32,653 nt of DNA from Bacteroides sp. (GCA_030523205.1 JAUNJD010000009.1:1-32653); one strand, 5' to 3'; counted from the first letter of the stretch, positions 1 to 8,398 are shown. Notes: generated from the letters alone by a model not told the origin. A program made the numbers and translations.

Positions 1-46
1 TGATGTTGATAATTTATGCAAATGTAAAACGATTAATTAATATACA

Positions 47-1165
47 ATGAAGACATACAGACATATACGGACATACAGACCGACGGCGGTCATCGCCCTG
101 CTTGCCGCCGCCATGCTCTCGGCGTGCGACAGCACCGACAGCATGGACAGCACCGCCACAGCCGTCGCACCGCAATTCACTGCGGACATCAGCACGGCGG
201 CAGCCACACGTGCCGTGGGCGGCACATGGAACGGCGACCAGATTGGCGTAATGGTGACCGACGCCCCAAGCAGCGACATGGAGACGACATACACCAACGT
301 GCCTTACTCTACAACGAGCACCGGCACCTCGGCAGACTTCACCGCCACGGGCGATGCCATCTACTTCCAGAACAGAACGGAAACGGTGACCTTTGCCGCC
401 TACGCACCTTATCGGGAAGACATGACAGGCAGCATCACTGTCAGCGACACAAGAACCGCCAACGCCAACGACCAGGAGAGCATCGACTTCCTCTTCGCCA
501 GTGATGCCGAGGGCAGCGTGTCCGACCCTGACGTGACGTTCGCGTTCGGGCACATCATGTCGAAGCTCGTACTTAAATTCAAGGTGGGCGATGCCTCGCT
601 CTCCTTCACTGGCTTGACTGATGCTACCAAGACCACCTATCGCCTCTACGGTCTCAGCCACTCCGGCACCGTAGACCTGACCCCAGGCAGCACCACCTTC
701 GGCACCGCCACCGCCGACAACAACCCTGCCGACTGGGACATCACATCCTGCAACCCCACCGATGGAAGTGATGAAGTCCGCACCTACGAGCTTATCCTCT
801 TCCCGCAGGACCTGAGCAGCAGCGGCATGATTATCTTCGTGACCATCGACGGGCAAGACTATCACACCACCGTCAGCCCCAATCTGAAAGCGGGCGAAGT
901 GACCACCTACACCTTTACGCTGAGCCAGGAGAAACTGAATGTGGAGGGATGCACGATTAATCCGTGGGGCACAGAAAGTGGTACGGGGAGTGCAAGTGTG
1001 GCAACAAACGTAACCGATTTAAGCACTGTTACATCAGACCTTTCCATCACCGAAAACTCTATCCTGACAGGAACAGGCAAGACTGCTGTCACGATAACGA
1101 TAAGCGGAAGTGCTTCCGATGTCATATTCAACAACGCCACATTCGCCGACGACACCAAGATGTAG
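47..1165 (+). CDS. Fimbrillin-like lipoprotein, head part of a frameshifted gene
   Basis: Encodes 372 residues. The N-terminus has a basic stretch, a hydrophobic core and a lipobox LSAC with the acceptor cysteine at residue 27, so it should be lipidated and exported. The following roughly 270 residues resemble the fimbrillin/Mfa-like family of Bacteroidales, with the recurrent pattern GDQIGV, then AIYFQ and TVTFAAYAPY. It is closely similar to the next gene (2105-3046) over this whole domain. After about residue 310 it enters a Thr/Ser/Ile-rich segment that resembles the start of a beta-helix tail, and stops abruptly at TAG 1163-1165. The tail continues in the frame one base back (next entry). 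What is seen: lipobox, paralogy, frame change. Known of the family: pilus subunit or anchored surface protein. Inferred: this copy is interrupted or mis-sequenced. Confidence 0.8.
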   Translation: MKTYRHIRTYRPTAVIALLAAAMLSACDSTDSMDSTATAVAPQFTADISTAAATRAVGGTWNGDQIGVMVTDAPSSDMETTYTNVPYSTTSTGTSADFTATGDAIYFQNRTETVTFAAYAPYREDMTGSITVSDTRTANANDQESIDFLFASDAEGSVSDPDVTFAFGHIMSKLVLKFKVGDASLSFTGLTDATKTTYRLYGLSHSGTVDLTPGSTTFGTATADNNPADWDITSCNPTDGSDEVRTYELILFPQDLSSSGMIIFVTIDGQDYHTTVSPNLKAGEVTTYTFTLSQEKLNVEGCTINPWGTESGTGSASVATNVTDLSTVTSDLSITENSILTGTGKTAVTITISGSASDVIFNNATFADDTKM

Positions 1166-2082
1166 TGAACACAACCGCCACCATCCACCTGATGGGTGAG
1201 AATACGATGACATCAAGCAGTTCAAGTACTTCGCCTATTACCGTCACAGGCGGCACAGAGGACGCTCCGCATACGCTGACCATCACCGGCGATGATACGG
1301 ATAAACTGACTATTACTACTTCAGGAACTCGCTCCACTGGCATCAAAAGCGATAATGAATATTCCCATATAGTCATAAGCGGTGGAACCGTTACGGCTAC
1401 AACCTCTAGAGGCTCTTCTGCCGCCATCGGAGGAGGGCGTGAGGGAACTTCGGGAAATATCACCATCAGCGGTGAAACCGTTACGGCTACAACCTCTGGA
1501 TCCTATTCTGCCGCCATCGGAGGAGGGCGTGAGGGAACTTCGGGAAATATTACCATCAGCGGTGGAACCGTTATAGCTACAACCTCTAACAACTATTCTG
1601 CCGCCATCGGAGGAGGGTATATGGGAACTTCGGGAAATATTACCATCAGCGGTGGAATGGTTACGGCTACAACCGATGCAGGCCGTTCTGCCGCCATCGG
1701 AGGAGGGTGTAGTGGAACTTCGGGAAATATTATCATCAGCGGTGGAACGGTTACGGCTACAACCTCTGATACCTATTCTACCGCCATCGGAGGAGGGTAT
1801 CAAGGAACATCGGGAAATATCACCATCAGCGGAGGAACGGTGAAAGCTACGGCAGCAAGTGTATATACCGCAGCAATTGGCGGTACCCGTTACGGAAGCT
1901 GCGAAAATATATTGATTACCGGTAGTGGAACGACTGTGACCGCCACAGCCACAGGCGACAACACATCTTATGATATAGGACCGGGCGGTAGTGAATATAC
2001 TTGCGGCACCGTCACCATCGATGACGTGGCAACCGTCCAGCGGGAAAGTGGTACTATCAGGATCTACGGCATTACCGATTAA
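1162..2082 (+). pseudogene. Frame-displaced tail of the 47-2082 fimbrillin-like gene, beta-helix type repeats
   Basis: This open frame carries on from the gene starting at 47, but in the frame one base back. Reading DDTKM in the first frame and VVNTTATIHLMGENTM in this frame gives a smooth protein. Restoring a single G in ATGTAGTG (1160-1167) to give ATGGTAGTG would rejoin them. The fragment has no signal peptide and its first internal ATG (1192) has no evident ribosome binding site, so independent translation is unlikely. It contains six tandem 30-residue units (1381-1920), then a degenerate seventh and a short end, and stops at TAA 2080-2082. The gene at 5622-7292 has the same architecture (fimbrillin-like head, then a repeat-like tail) uninterrupted, which supports the view that head and tail belong together. 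Confidence 0.75.
1381..1920 (+). repeat. Six tandem 90-bp coding repeats (30-aa units)
   Basis: Units begin at exactly 1381, 1471, 1561, 1651, 1741 and 1831. The protein consensus is GGTVTATT, four variable residues, SAAIGGG, two variable residues, then GTSGNITIS. Units 1-5 are nearly identical in DNA outside the variable positions; unit 6 is more diverged. The SGGTVTAT and AIGGG signature is common in bacterial surface proteins predicted to form right-handed beta-helices. It is not CRISPR: there are no spacers and the frame is continuous. Confidence 0.95.
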
Positions 2083-2104
2083 CGACTAAAAAACACATAG
2101 CGAT

Positions 2105-3046
2105 ATGACATACAGACATATACGGACATACAGACCGACGGCGGTCATCGCCCTGCTTGCCGCCGTCAGCCTGCTTACGGCGTGCGACAGCGACAGCACT
2201 GACAATGCAGATACAGCCGTCGCCCCGCAATTCAGTGCGGACATCAGCACAACGGCAATAACCCGTGCCGTGGACCAGACATGGAACAGTGACCAGATAG
2301 GCGTGATAGTGACCGACGCTCCCAACAGCGACATGGAGACGATGTACACCAACGTGCCTTACTATACAACGAGCACTGGCACCTCGGCAGACTTCAACCC
2401 CACGGGCGATGCCATCTACTTTCAGGAAGCCACGGAAACGGTGACCTTCGCCGCCTACGCACCCTATCAGTCGGCAGGTGGCGACATCACCATCAGCGAC
2501 ACAAGGACGGTGAACGCCAGCGGCGAAACGGAGAGCATCGACTACATCTTTGCCTCGGCAACGGGCAGCGTGTCGATTCCCAACGTGAAATTCACATTCT
2601 CGCACATCATGACAAAGCTCAAACTTGTGTTCAAGGCAGACGGCACCACGCTCACCTTCGACCAGCTGAAGGATGCGACCTTTAGGCTCAACGGCATCAG
2701 CCACTCCGGCAAGATAGACCTGACCCCGAGCAGCACCACCTTCGGCACAGCCGTAGCCGACGACATCACCGCCGACTGGAACTTCACCTCGTGTCCCTAC
2801 ACCGACACGGATGATAGCCGCACCTACGAGTTGATACTCTTGCCGCAAAGCACGGGAAGCATGACCCTCTATGTAATCATTGACGATGTGATTTGTACGG
2901 CCGACATAGATACCGAATTGCAAGGCGGAACGGAATATACCTATACCGTCACCGTGAACAGGGAAGGCGCAACGCTAACCGTGACAGACGTGAGCGTCAG
3001 CGTCTCCGACTGGGGCGACGGCAGCAGTCACACCTTGACCTACTGA
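2105..3046 (+). CDS. Fimbrillin-like lipoprotein
   Basis: 313 residues with a lipobox LTAC and acceptor cysteine at residue 27. It is a tandem paralogue of the gene at 47: 58 bases of the signal-peptide region (53-110 and 2108-2165) are identical, and the domain shares DQIGV, VTDAP.SDMET, STGTSADF, GDAIYFQ and TVTFAAYAPY. It lacks the repeat tail and ends after a short Ser/Asp-rich strand region ending in DWGDGSSHTLTY. It begins only 22 bases after the previous stop, so co-transcription is likely. Family knowledge points to a surface-exposed, membrane-anchored pilin-like or adhesin-like protein. Which subunit role it has (stalk, tip or anchor) cannot be told from the sequence. Confidence 0.85.
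   Translation: MTYRHIRTYRPTAVIALLAAVSLLTACDSDSTDNADTAVAPQFSADISTTAITRAVDQTWNSDQIGVIVTDAPNSDMETMYTNVPYYTTSTGTSADFNPTGDAIYFQEATETVTFAAYAPYQSAGGDITISDTRTVNASGETESIDYIFASATGSVSIPNVKFTFSHIMTKLKLVFKADGTTLTFDQLKDATFRLNGISHSGKIDLTPSSTTFGTAVADDITADWNFTSCPYTDTDDSRTYELILLPQSTGSMTLYVIIDDVICTADIDTELQGGTEYTYTVTVNREGATLTVTDVSVSVSDWGDGSSHTLTY
2108..2165 (+). repeat. 58-bp exact direct repeat of the 53-110 signal-peptide region
   Basis: The bases coding the N-terminal signal region of the two tandem fimbrillin-like genes are identical from 53 to 110 and from 2108 to 2165, while the flanking bases and downstream domain differ at many positions. Such a block could serve for recombination between the paralogues. 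Confidence 0.9.
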
Positions 3047-3071
3047 GTAAAAAAGCATAATCACCTATAAA

Positions 3072-4007
3072 ATGAAGATAGCAATGAAGAAACATAAATC
3101 ATACATACTCGCCCTCGGCATCGCCCTGCCACTGCTCACGGCGTGCGGCAGTGACGACAGCCTGCAGGGAACGGACGGGCAGACAGTGCCCGTGAGCGTC
3201 AGCGTTAGCACACGTGCCACCGACGGCAGCACGGACAGCTACACGGCCACCGATTGGGAGTGGGCAAGCGGGGACAAAATAAAATTGTATATCACAAGTA
3301 CATACGGTGGCACATCGACCAGCACGGACGAGCTGACATACGACGGCAGCAGTTGGGCGGCTTCGGACGGCTCGGCAATAACCGCCACACTGCCCGCCAA
3401 GGCTTATGCGGTGTATCCTACTTCTGCTACGAATACGGCGTTTACACTTCCACGTACCGGTATCACAAAATATACTTTAGTTTCACCATATACGGTTGAA
3501 TATCAAATAGACCAAAGTAGCATTGATAAACTGAAGGCATGCGACTGGCTTGTAAGTGATGAAGCGACAGTGAATGGTGATGCCATTTCATTGACCATGA
3601 AGCATAAGCTTTGCAAGGCCACTGTCAACATCACATATTCTGGATGGAATACTGATCCCACGATTGAGAATGTTAAGTTCTATACTTTTGCATATTATAC
3701 TACAGGAGGAGATTTAAACTATCTGTCGGAGGTGAGTCCTTATAAGGTTCCTGATAACAACCAATATGTTGCTATTATGTCAGGAGGTTACTATTTACGA
3801 GCTTTATACCTTATGTCACTGGAAGTAAATACTGTTGAAAAAAAGATTATGGTGCCAAGCAATTTTATCTATTTGTCCTCTGGTTACTCCTACAACTTCG
3901 AGCTCACGGTAAAACCTGACGAAGTGTCGATATCAAGCGTATCGAGCAGCGTAGACTGGACGGAAGACAGCGGCTCATATACGGGCAGTGTGGAGATTTC
4001 AAATTAA
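3072..4007 (+). CDS. Fimbrillin-like lipoprotein
   Basis: 311 residues. The N-terminus MKIAMKKHKSYILALG leads to the lipobox LTAC with cysteine 25; a start at the second ATG (3084, MKKHKS) is also possible. The body contains WEWASGDKIKLY, then ITATLPAKAYAVYPTSATN, a pattern seen in fimbrillin-family proteins where a threonine-rich strand region precedes the second half. It begins 25 bases after the previous gene, suggesting one operon for the three lipoproteins. The first third is GC-rich like its neighbours, while 3420-3860 is visibly more AT-rich, which may mean a mosaic origin. The stop codon is part of a TAATGGATAATGG element (4005-4017). Confidence 0.8.
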   Translation: MKIAMKKHKSYILALGIALPLLTACGSDDSLQGTDGQTVPVSVSVSTRATDGSTDSYTATDWEWASGDKIKLYITSTYGGTSTSTDELTYDGSSWAASDGSAITATLPAKAYAVYPTSATNTAFTLPRTGITKYTLVSPYTVEYQIDQSSIDKLKACDWLVSDEATVNGDAISLTMKHKLCKATVNITYSGWNTDPTIENVKFYTFAYYTTGGDLNYLSEVSPYKVPDNNQYVAIMSGGYYLRALYLMSLEVNTVEKKIMVPSNFIYLSSGYSYNFELTVKPDEVSISSVSSSVDWTEDSGSYTGSVEISN

Positions 4008-4342
4008 TGGATAATGGATAATTAGCTTCGCTCAAAACATCTTTTACCTTTTCATTAAGGTATAGTGATAAACGTTCATTACATAAGAACGGCTGCGCTT
4101 CGGCAATGCCGTTCAAGCAAGCTTGACGGACATTGCTCTCAGCTTGCGCGTTCTTTGACAGACTGGAAAACAATAGACGAAATCCCGTGCAAATCGAGAG
4201 CAAACACGCCAAGCTCGCTTGAGCGTTTTGCCGAGATGCCGCCGGGATTATGAAAATAAGGAGGAGAAAAGCGATGTGATATGCCTGATTGTTAGAATAA
4301 AGTTGTATTTTTGCGGCTGAAAATCAAGCAAAAAGGTATTCA
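4008..4342. other. Intergenic region with palindromic elements
   Basis: No convincing gene. It starts with a TAATGGATAATGG element that includes the preceding stop codon, then GCTTCGCTCAAAACA (4025-4039), which is also found at 7388-7402. Two short palindromes share the core CAAGC-nn-GCTTG, at 4114-4125 and 4210-4221. Small open frames here have no ribosome site or recognisable similarity. The end holds a likely promoter for the following nuclease gene. Confidence 0.6.
4306..4313 (+). promoter_or_regulatory. Bacteroides-type -7 box, TATTTTTG
   Basis: Matches TAnnTTTG and lies 30 bases before the ATG at 4343. A canonical TTTG -33 box at normal spacing is not evident. The surrounding 30 bases (4286-4315) match 24 of 30 positions upstream of the KilA-N gene (8791-8820). 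Confidence 0.55.
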
Positions 4343-5479
4343 ATGGTAAAACTCATCATACAGGAAAAGGACTATGTGGCGTGGATAACATCGCTTTGTA
4401 CACGTTACCGCCAAAGTCAAATAAAGGCGGCAGTGAAGGTGAACAGCGAGAAGTTGATGTTCTATTGGTCCTTGGGAAAGGACATCGTGGAACTGCACGC
4501 TGAAAGCAAGTGGGGCGACGGTTTCTATAAGAATGTGTGTCGCGACTTGAAGGCGGCGTTGCCCGAGGCGAACTGCTTCTCAGAGACAAATGTAAAGTAT
4601 ATGAAGTACTTTTATCTGCTTTACAATCGTTATCTGACAATTCGTCCCCAAGTTGGGGATGAATTGCCGGACAAAACCGAAAACGCTGAAAATGAACGCC
4701 TTGTGATTCGTCCCCAACTTGGGGAGAAATTACAAGATGTTTCCAATCAGATAATGCACGATGTGTTCATGATACCGTGGGGACATCACAAACTGCTCAT
4801 AGACAAGTTCCGCGACACTCCGGAGAAAGCACTGTTCTTCATGCGCAAGACCATAGAGAATGGATGGAGCCGCGCCCTGCTGCTCAACTTCATCGACACC
4901 GACCTATACGAGCGTCAGGGCAAGGCTGTAACAAACTTTGCCGCTACACTGCCCCAACCGATGAGCGACTTGGCGCAGGAGATTCTGAAAGACCCTTACA
5001 GCTTCGACTTCTTGGAAACGAGTGAGCACTACAGGGAAAAAGAACTGAAAGACGCGCTGATAGGCAACATCACCAAGTTTCTGATAGAGCTTGGCTCTGG
5101 GTTCGCCTACATGGGGCGCGAATACCGATTGCAGGTGAACACGAAGGAGCAGTTCATGGACTTGCTTTTCTACAACACCCGACTGCACTGTTATTTGGTG
5201 GTGGAGGTCAAGACGACAGAGTTCGAACCGGCCTATCTGGGGCAGTTGAGCGCATACGTGTCGTTCACAAACCATCTGCTGAAAACCGAGCAGGACAACC
5301 CGACAATCGGGTTGCTGATATGCAAGAGCAAGGATAACGTCTTTGCGCAATACTCGCTCGAAGGCTACAATCAGCCTATCGGCATATCCGAGTTTGAGGG
5401 TGTGAACGTGTTGCCGGAAGGCTTCAGGTCATCCCTGCCCACAATTGAGGAAATTGAAAGCAAACTGAGTGATAAATAA
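4343..5479 (+). CDS. YhcG/DUF1016-family PD-(D/E)XK nuclease
   Basis: 378 residues, the usual length of the family. The N-terminal DUF1016_N-like region (about 10-200) has WSLGKDIVE, WGDGFYKNVCRDL and PWGHHKLLIDK. The C-terminal nuclease domain (about 215-360) has ELGSGFAYMGREYRLQV, D273 in FMDLLFYN and E288-V-K290 in YLVVEVKT, the expected PD-(D/E)XK residues. Members are found in defence islands and beside restriction genes and are thought to cut or process DNA; the exact role here is unknown. It interrupts a run of fimbrillin-like genes, has its own likely promoter and is followed by a strong hairpin, so it looks like a self-contained insertion. The linker carries a duplicated palindromic segment (4640-4725). 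Confidence 0.88.
   Translation: MVKLIIQEKDYVAWITSLCTRYRQSQIKAAVKVNSEKLMFYWSLGKDIVELHAESKWGDGFYKNVCRDLKAALPEANCFSETNVKYMKYFYLLYNRYLTIRPQVGDELPDKTENAENERLVIRPQLGEKLQDVSNQIMHDVFMIPWGHHKLLIDKFRDTPEKALFFMRKTIENGWSRALLLNFIDTDLYERQGKAVTNFAATLPQPMSDLAQEILKDPYSFDFLETSEHYREKELKDALIGNITKFLIELGSGFAYMGREYRLQVNTKEQFMDLLFYNTRLHCYLVVEVKTTEFEPAYLGQLSAYVSFTNHLLKTEQDNPTIGLLICKSKDNVFAQYSLEGYNQPIGISEFEGVNVLPEGFRSSLPTIEEIESKLSDK
4640..4725 (+). repeat. Duplicated palindrome inside the nuclease linker
   Basis: The 20-base segment ATTCGTCCCCAAGTTGGGGA (4640-4659) recurs with one change at 4706-4725. Each contains a 15-base palindrome (4645-4659 and 4711-4725). Both are in frame and encode IRPQ(V/L)G(D/E), with 66 bases between their starts. 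Confidence 0.9.
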
Positions 5480-5503
5480 ATAATCTTCTCACTCCCCTTA
5501 TTT

Positions 5504-5550
5504 CGTCCCGCCCCTCTCTCCCCTGTAACCACGGAGAGAGGGGCGGGACG
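5504..5550 (+). terminator. Strong 18-bp hairpin after the nuclease gene
   Basis: Arms 5504-5521 and 5533-5550 are perfect inverted complements (CGTCCCGCCCCTCTCTCC) with an 11-base loop, followed by CTTGTTTTCC. This is a plausible terminator for the nuclease gene, although the T-tract is weak. A near copy lies at 10457-10505, so it may also be a dispersed repeat. Confidence 0.7.
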
Positions 5551-5621
5551 CTTGTTTTCCGGTCTGTTCGGTAGGGCGAGGCTTTATGGAAATAGGAAAT
5601 AACAATAAAAAGAATAACGAT

Positions 5622-7292
5622 ATGGATAGAAAAGTTTTATCAAGACTGATGATATGCGGGTCGATGCTACTGACGCTCGCCGCGTGCTCGCAGGATGAAC
5701 TTGCAGGGCAGAACGAGAAACTGCCCGAAGGCGCGTATCCCGTGGAGATAGGCAGCGTGACGGTGACGGGCGTAAGCGACGGTGCGCAGACGAGGATGGC
5801 GGAAGATGCGACTGATGGCACTTCCAGCACTTTCTCTTCGGGTGACGTGATAAAAGTGAAACTGGCAGGCTCCTTGTCGGACGGCACTGCCTATAGTTCT
5901 ACAGGGGACTATACAGTGAGTTCAAGCCTAACCGCCGTAACTGCCACGACTCCGGCCTACTGGCAATCGACAAACAGCGGAACCGTCACTGCATGGTTTC
6001 CCGCCGACGAGAATATAACCCTATCAGATCAGAAAACAAATCTGAAATATGTAGTGAAAACAACCGCAGGGAATACTGTCAGCTACAATAGTTCCACATC
6101 CCTCACATTCAGCCATCAGCTTGCCAAGATGAGCATTTCGATTACGGGCGACCAAGCGGACAATGTGTCGAGTGTGGAGTTGTACAGCTACACTTCCTGC
6201 ACGAATACGGAGGGCACGGTGAGCGGCTCGGCTGAGGGCTGGATAAGCATGAAGAAGAGTGTATATACCAATACTGAAACGGGAACCCGCTGGGAAGCCA
6301 ACGTAGTTCCGGGATATGCGATAACGAAGGTAAGGATAAATGGCAGCTATGAAGGTAAGATTGCCTCCATTACGCCTGAAACCGGCAAATTGTATAGTGT
6401 GGAAGTAGAGGCTTATACGAAACAGGCGGAAATAGACTTGTCCACACTGAAGGAGGCATACGTAATCAGCGACAGCAAGAACTACTACTTCACGGGCACA
6501 GGTTCATACCCAATCCAAGTATCGGGTAGCGGCATCGTCCCTACCATCTACCTGAATGGCGTAATCATGACTGTAGCCGGCAACAATGCCATCGACATAA
6601 AGGGCACTGCAAATGTCGGCATCGTGGTGTCGGGAAGCAGCAATACAGTCACCTCCACAACCGGTGCAGGTATCTTTGTAGCCGAAGGCAGCACCGTGAA
6701 CATATCTGCCGACGGTAAGGATAATGTTCTTAAAGTTACGGGTGGCGAAGGCAATAGCGGCATAGGAGGATATATCTCCAATGTTAATACAGGTGCCTGT
6801 GCAGATTGCGGCAACATCAATATCAGCAATATAACCTTGTATGCGGAGAGTCTCGATGACAGTGATTACGGTTTTGCTTCACCAGGCATTGGCAGCACAG
6901 GTAATGCATCTTGTCAATCCATTACGATAGACAACGCTATCGTATATGCGTATGCCAGCAGTGATGCGTATTTATACTCGGCACCTGCTATAGGAAACGG
7001 CTGTCCTCGCGAAGACTTCGAAACACTGCCCACTATCAAAATCAGCAACTCAACCATTTATGCCTACAGAGGTGAGGAAAATGAAGAGTTAAGCAGTGGG
7101 ACAAACAACGCAGACTATATAGGATGGCCGGATGAGACTGATACCGATAACTCTCCCGCTAATTCTTCTATCAGCGTAGGCACAGGCGGCTCAGTCACAA
7201 GCAGCACCATCTATTGCTACACAGGTGTGGATGATACCAGTGTGGACAAGACAGTGGTTTATGATGCGAATGGCAATGCCACAACGAATTAA
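5622..7292 (+). CDS. Fimbrillin-like lipoprotein with beta-helix type tail
   Basis: 556 residues from ATG 5622 (MDRKVLSRLM), which gives a normal signal peptide and lipobox LAAC with cysteine 22; an upstream in-frame ATG at 5586 would add 12 polar residues. The head (about 25-260) is fimbrillin-like: SSTFSSGDVIKVKL, then AYWQSTNSGTVTAWFPADE and SLTFSHQLAKMSI. The tail (about 270-556) is rich in short strand patterns such as GTANVGIVVSGSSNTV, VTGGEGNSGIGG and CGNINISNIT, resembling a degenerate form of the 30-residue repeats at 1381-1920. It is probably a lipid-anchored surface protein. It follows the nuclease hairpin, and a small hairpin follows it at 7317. Confidence 0.83.
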   Translation: MDRKVLSRLMICGSMLLTLAACSQDELAGQNEKLPEGAYPVEIGSVTVTGVSDGAQTRMAEDATDGTSSTFSSGDVIKVKLAGSLSDGTAYSSTGDYTVSSSLTAVTATTPAYWQSTNSGTVTAWFPADENITLSDQKTNLKYVVKTTAGNTVSYNSSTSLTFSHQLAKMSISITGDQADNVSSVELYSYTSCTNTEGTVSGSAEGWISMKKSVYTNTETGTRWEANVVPGYAITKVRINGSYEGKIASITPETGKLYSVEVEAYTKQAEIDLSTLKEAYVISDSKNYYFTGTGSYPIQVSGSGIVPTIYLNGVIMTVAGNNAIDIKGTANVGIVVSGSSNTVTSTTGAGIFVAEGSTVNISADGKDNVLKVTGGEGNSGIGGYISNVNTGACADCGNINISNITLYAESLDDSDYGFASPGIGSTGNASCQSITIDNAIVYAYASSDAYLYSAPAIGNGCPREDFETLPTIKISNSTIYAYRGEENEELSSGTNNADYIGWPDETDTDNSPANSSISVGTGGSVTSSTIYCYTGVDDTSVDKTVVYDANGNATTN

Positions 7293-7316
7293 CGAGAGTG
7301 TCGGATACCCATGATG

Positions 7317-7359
7317 AAGGGTGTTAAACACCCTTGGCGAACAGTGTTAAACACCCTTG
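7317..7359 (+). terminator. Hairpin with a repeated 16-mer after the lipoprotein gene
   Basis: AAGGGTG-TTAAA-CACCCTT forms a 7-bp stem (7317-7335). The 16-mer GTGTTAAACACCCTTG occurs at 7321-7336 and again at 7344-7359. The second copy lacks the full left arm. There is no strong T-run, so termination is uncertain. Confidence 0.5.
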
Positions 7360-7474
7360 ATTGATGGATTTTATTAATGGATAATGGGCTTCGCTCAAAA
7401 CAACTTTATCTTTTATGAACTTTAAAACAACTAATTTAGATAACATATTGTTTAACCATTAAAATTTAATTGTT

Positions 7475-7966
7475 ATGATAGATTTCGAAATTAAGTCGAA
7501 AAAACAGACCGTCGGCAGCAAAAAAGGTCAGACGGTGTATTACGCCTACCCCAAGACGCAACAGAAGCTGACGAACAAGGCACTGGTGGAGCGCATCGTG
7601 CGCGAGACCTCGCTGTCTGCCGGCGACGTGAGCAACGCCCTCATCAGCCTGAGCAACGTGGTGTGCGAGGCACTGGAGCAAGGCATGAGCGTGGACCTGG
7701 CCGAGCTGGGCAGCCTGCGCCTCATCGTCCCCTCGAAGATGATGGACTCGGCCGACGACGTCACCGCTGCCAAGGCCCTGAACACCCCGAAAATACAGTT
7801 CACCCCCAAGCAGAAGATGCGCGAAGCCGCCAACAAGGTGACGCTGAGCATCGACCGCACGGTAGTGACCAAGGCCGACAGCGGCACGTCGGGCGACACC
7901 TCGGGCAGCGATACGGACACCGATACGGAAACGGGCGGTGGCACGGGGGGAAATCCGCTGGGATAA
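7475..7966 (+). CDS. HU-HIG family DNA-binding protein
   Basis: 163 residues. Residues 1-125 fit the HU-like domain typical of Bacteroidales (HU-HIG): VYYAYPKTQQKLTNKALVER, then ETSLSAGDVSNAL, VVCEALEQGMSVDLAELGSL and a basic FTPKQKMREAANKV. The tail (about 135-163) is a Gly/Ser/Thr/Asp low-complexity stretch, the glycine-rich form of this family. Such proteins bind DNA and are probably nucleoid-associated; many copies occur per genome, often near surface polysaccharide or fimbrial loci. It may affect expression of the adjacent lipoprotein genes, but this is inference. It has its own 180-base upstream region containing a TAATGGATAATGG element at 7375-7387. Confidence 0.85.
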   Translation: MIDFEIKSKKQTVGSKKGQTVYYAYPKTQQKLTNKALVERIVRETSLSAGDVSNALISLSNVVCEALEQGMSVDLAELGSLRLIVPSKMMDSADDVTAAKALNTPKIQFTPKQKMREAANKVTLSIDRTVVTKADSGTSGDTSGSDTDTDTETGGGTGGNPLG

Positions 7967-8398
7967 TAAGCAATTTTAAATTTTAAATTTTGGATTTTAA
8001 ATTGGCCATGCGGGTGGGGATGCGGATAAGTATGCCGCTTGTATAGTCATTATCTATTATCAACTAATTCTCCATTCTCCATTATCAATTGAATACATGC
8101 TTTGTCTGCGGACAAGCCGGGAGGAGCGCAGAAAACAGATGGATGAGGGCTGCCTCCTCCCTCCTATGAAATTCCGCTGCCGGAAGGGTGTGTGTCCGAG
8201 AACCCGTGATGTGCTTCCCTTCTTTGGCACGGATGGCACGGATTTTAGCTTCGCTGACCTTCGGTTCACGGAGGATTTTTAGAAAAATAGCGTTTGTCGT
8301 GGCATTCGTGCCTAAAAATATCTTTTTTGAAAGCATACTTTAAGTTCTCAAACAAGCAGGGACGAAAAGCCTGATTATCAAAACGAACCACCGCTTCC
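7967..8398. other. Gene-free accessory spacer
   Basis: Over 400 bases with no supported gene. Right after the HU-HIG stop there is an AT-rich self-complementary stretch (about 7973-7991). Later come TCTCCATT/TTATC repeats (8048-8092) and a tandem 9-mer GGCACGGAT at 8226-8234 and 8235-8243 with a related TTCACGGAGGAT just after. Open frames on either strand lack ribosome sites and show no recognisable family. Confidence 0.6.

Noticed and set aside
14..865. Long minus-strand open frame (283 codons) opposite the first lipoprotein, with a like-sized one at 2072-2923
   Set aside because: Both are antisense to clear lipoprotein genes and resemble each other only because the sense genes are paralogues; no signal, ribosome site or family match.
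1151..1170. Programmed -1 ribosomal frameshift joining the two lipoprotein frames
   Set aside because: No slippery heptamer such as A-AAA-AAG or a following strong hairpin was found; a lost base is simpler.
1381..1920. Possible CRISPR array
   Set aside because: Units are 90 bp, contiguous and in frame, with no spacers; they encode a protein repeat.
4065..4253. Small open frame between the third lipoprotein and the nuclease
   Set aside because: It runs through the palindromic spacer, has no start context, and its protein is not recognisable.
8097..8282. 61-codon plus-strand open frame in the spacer before the first antitoxin
   Set aside because: No ribosome site, low-complexity composition, no family likeness; it overlaps a tandem GGCACGGAT repeat.
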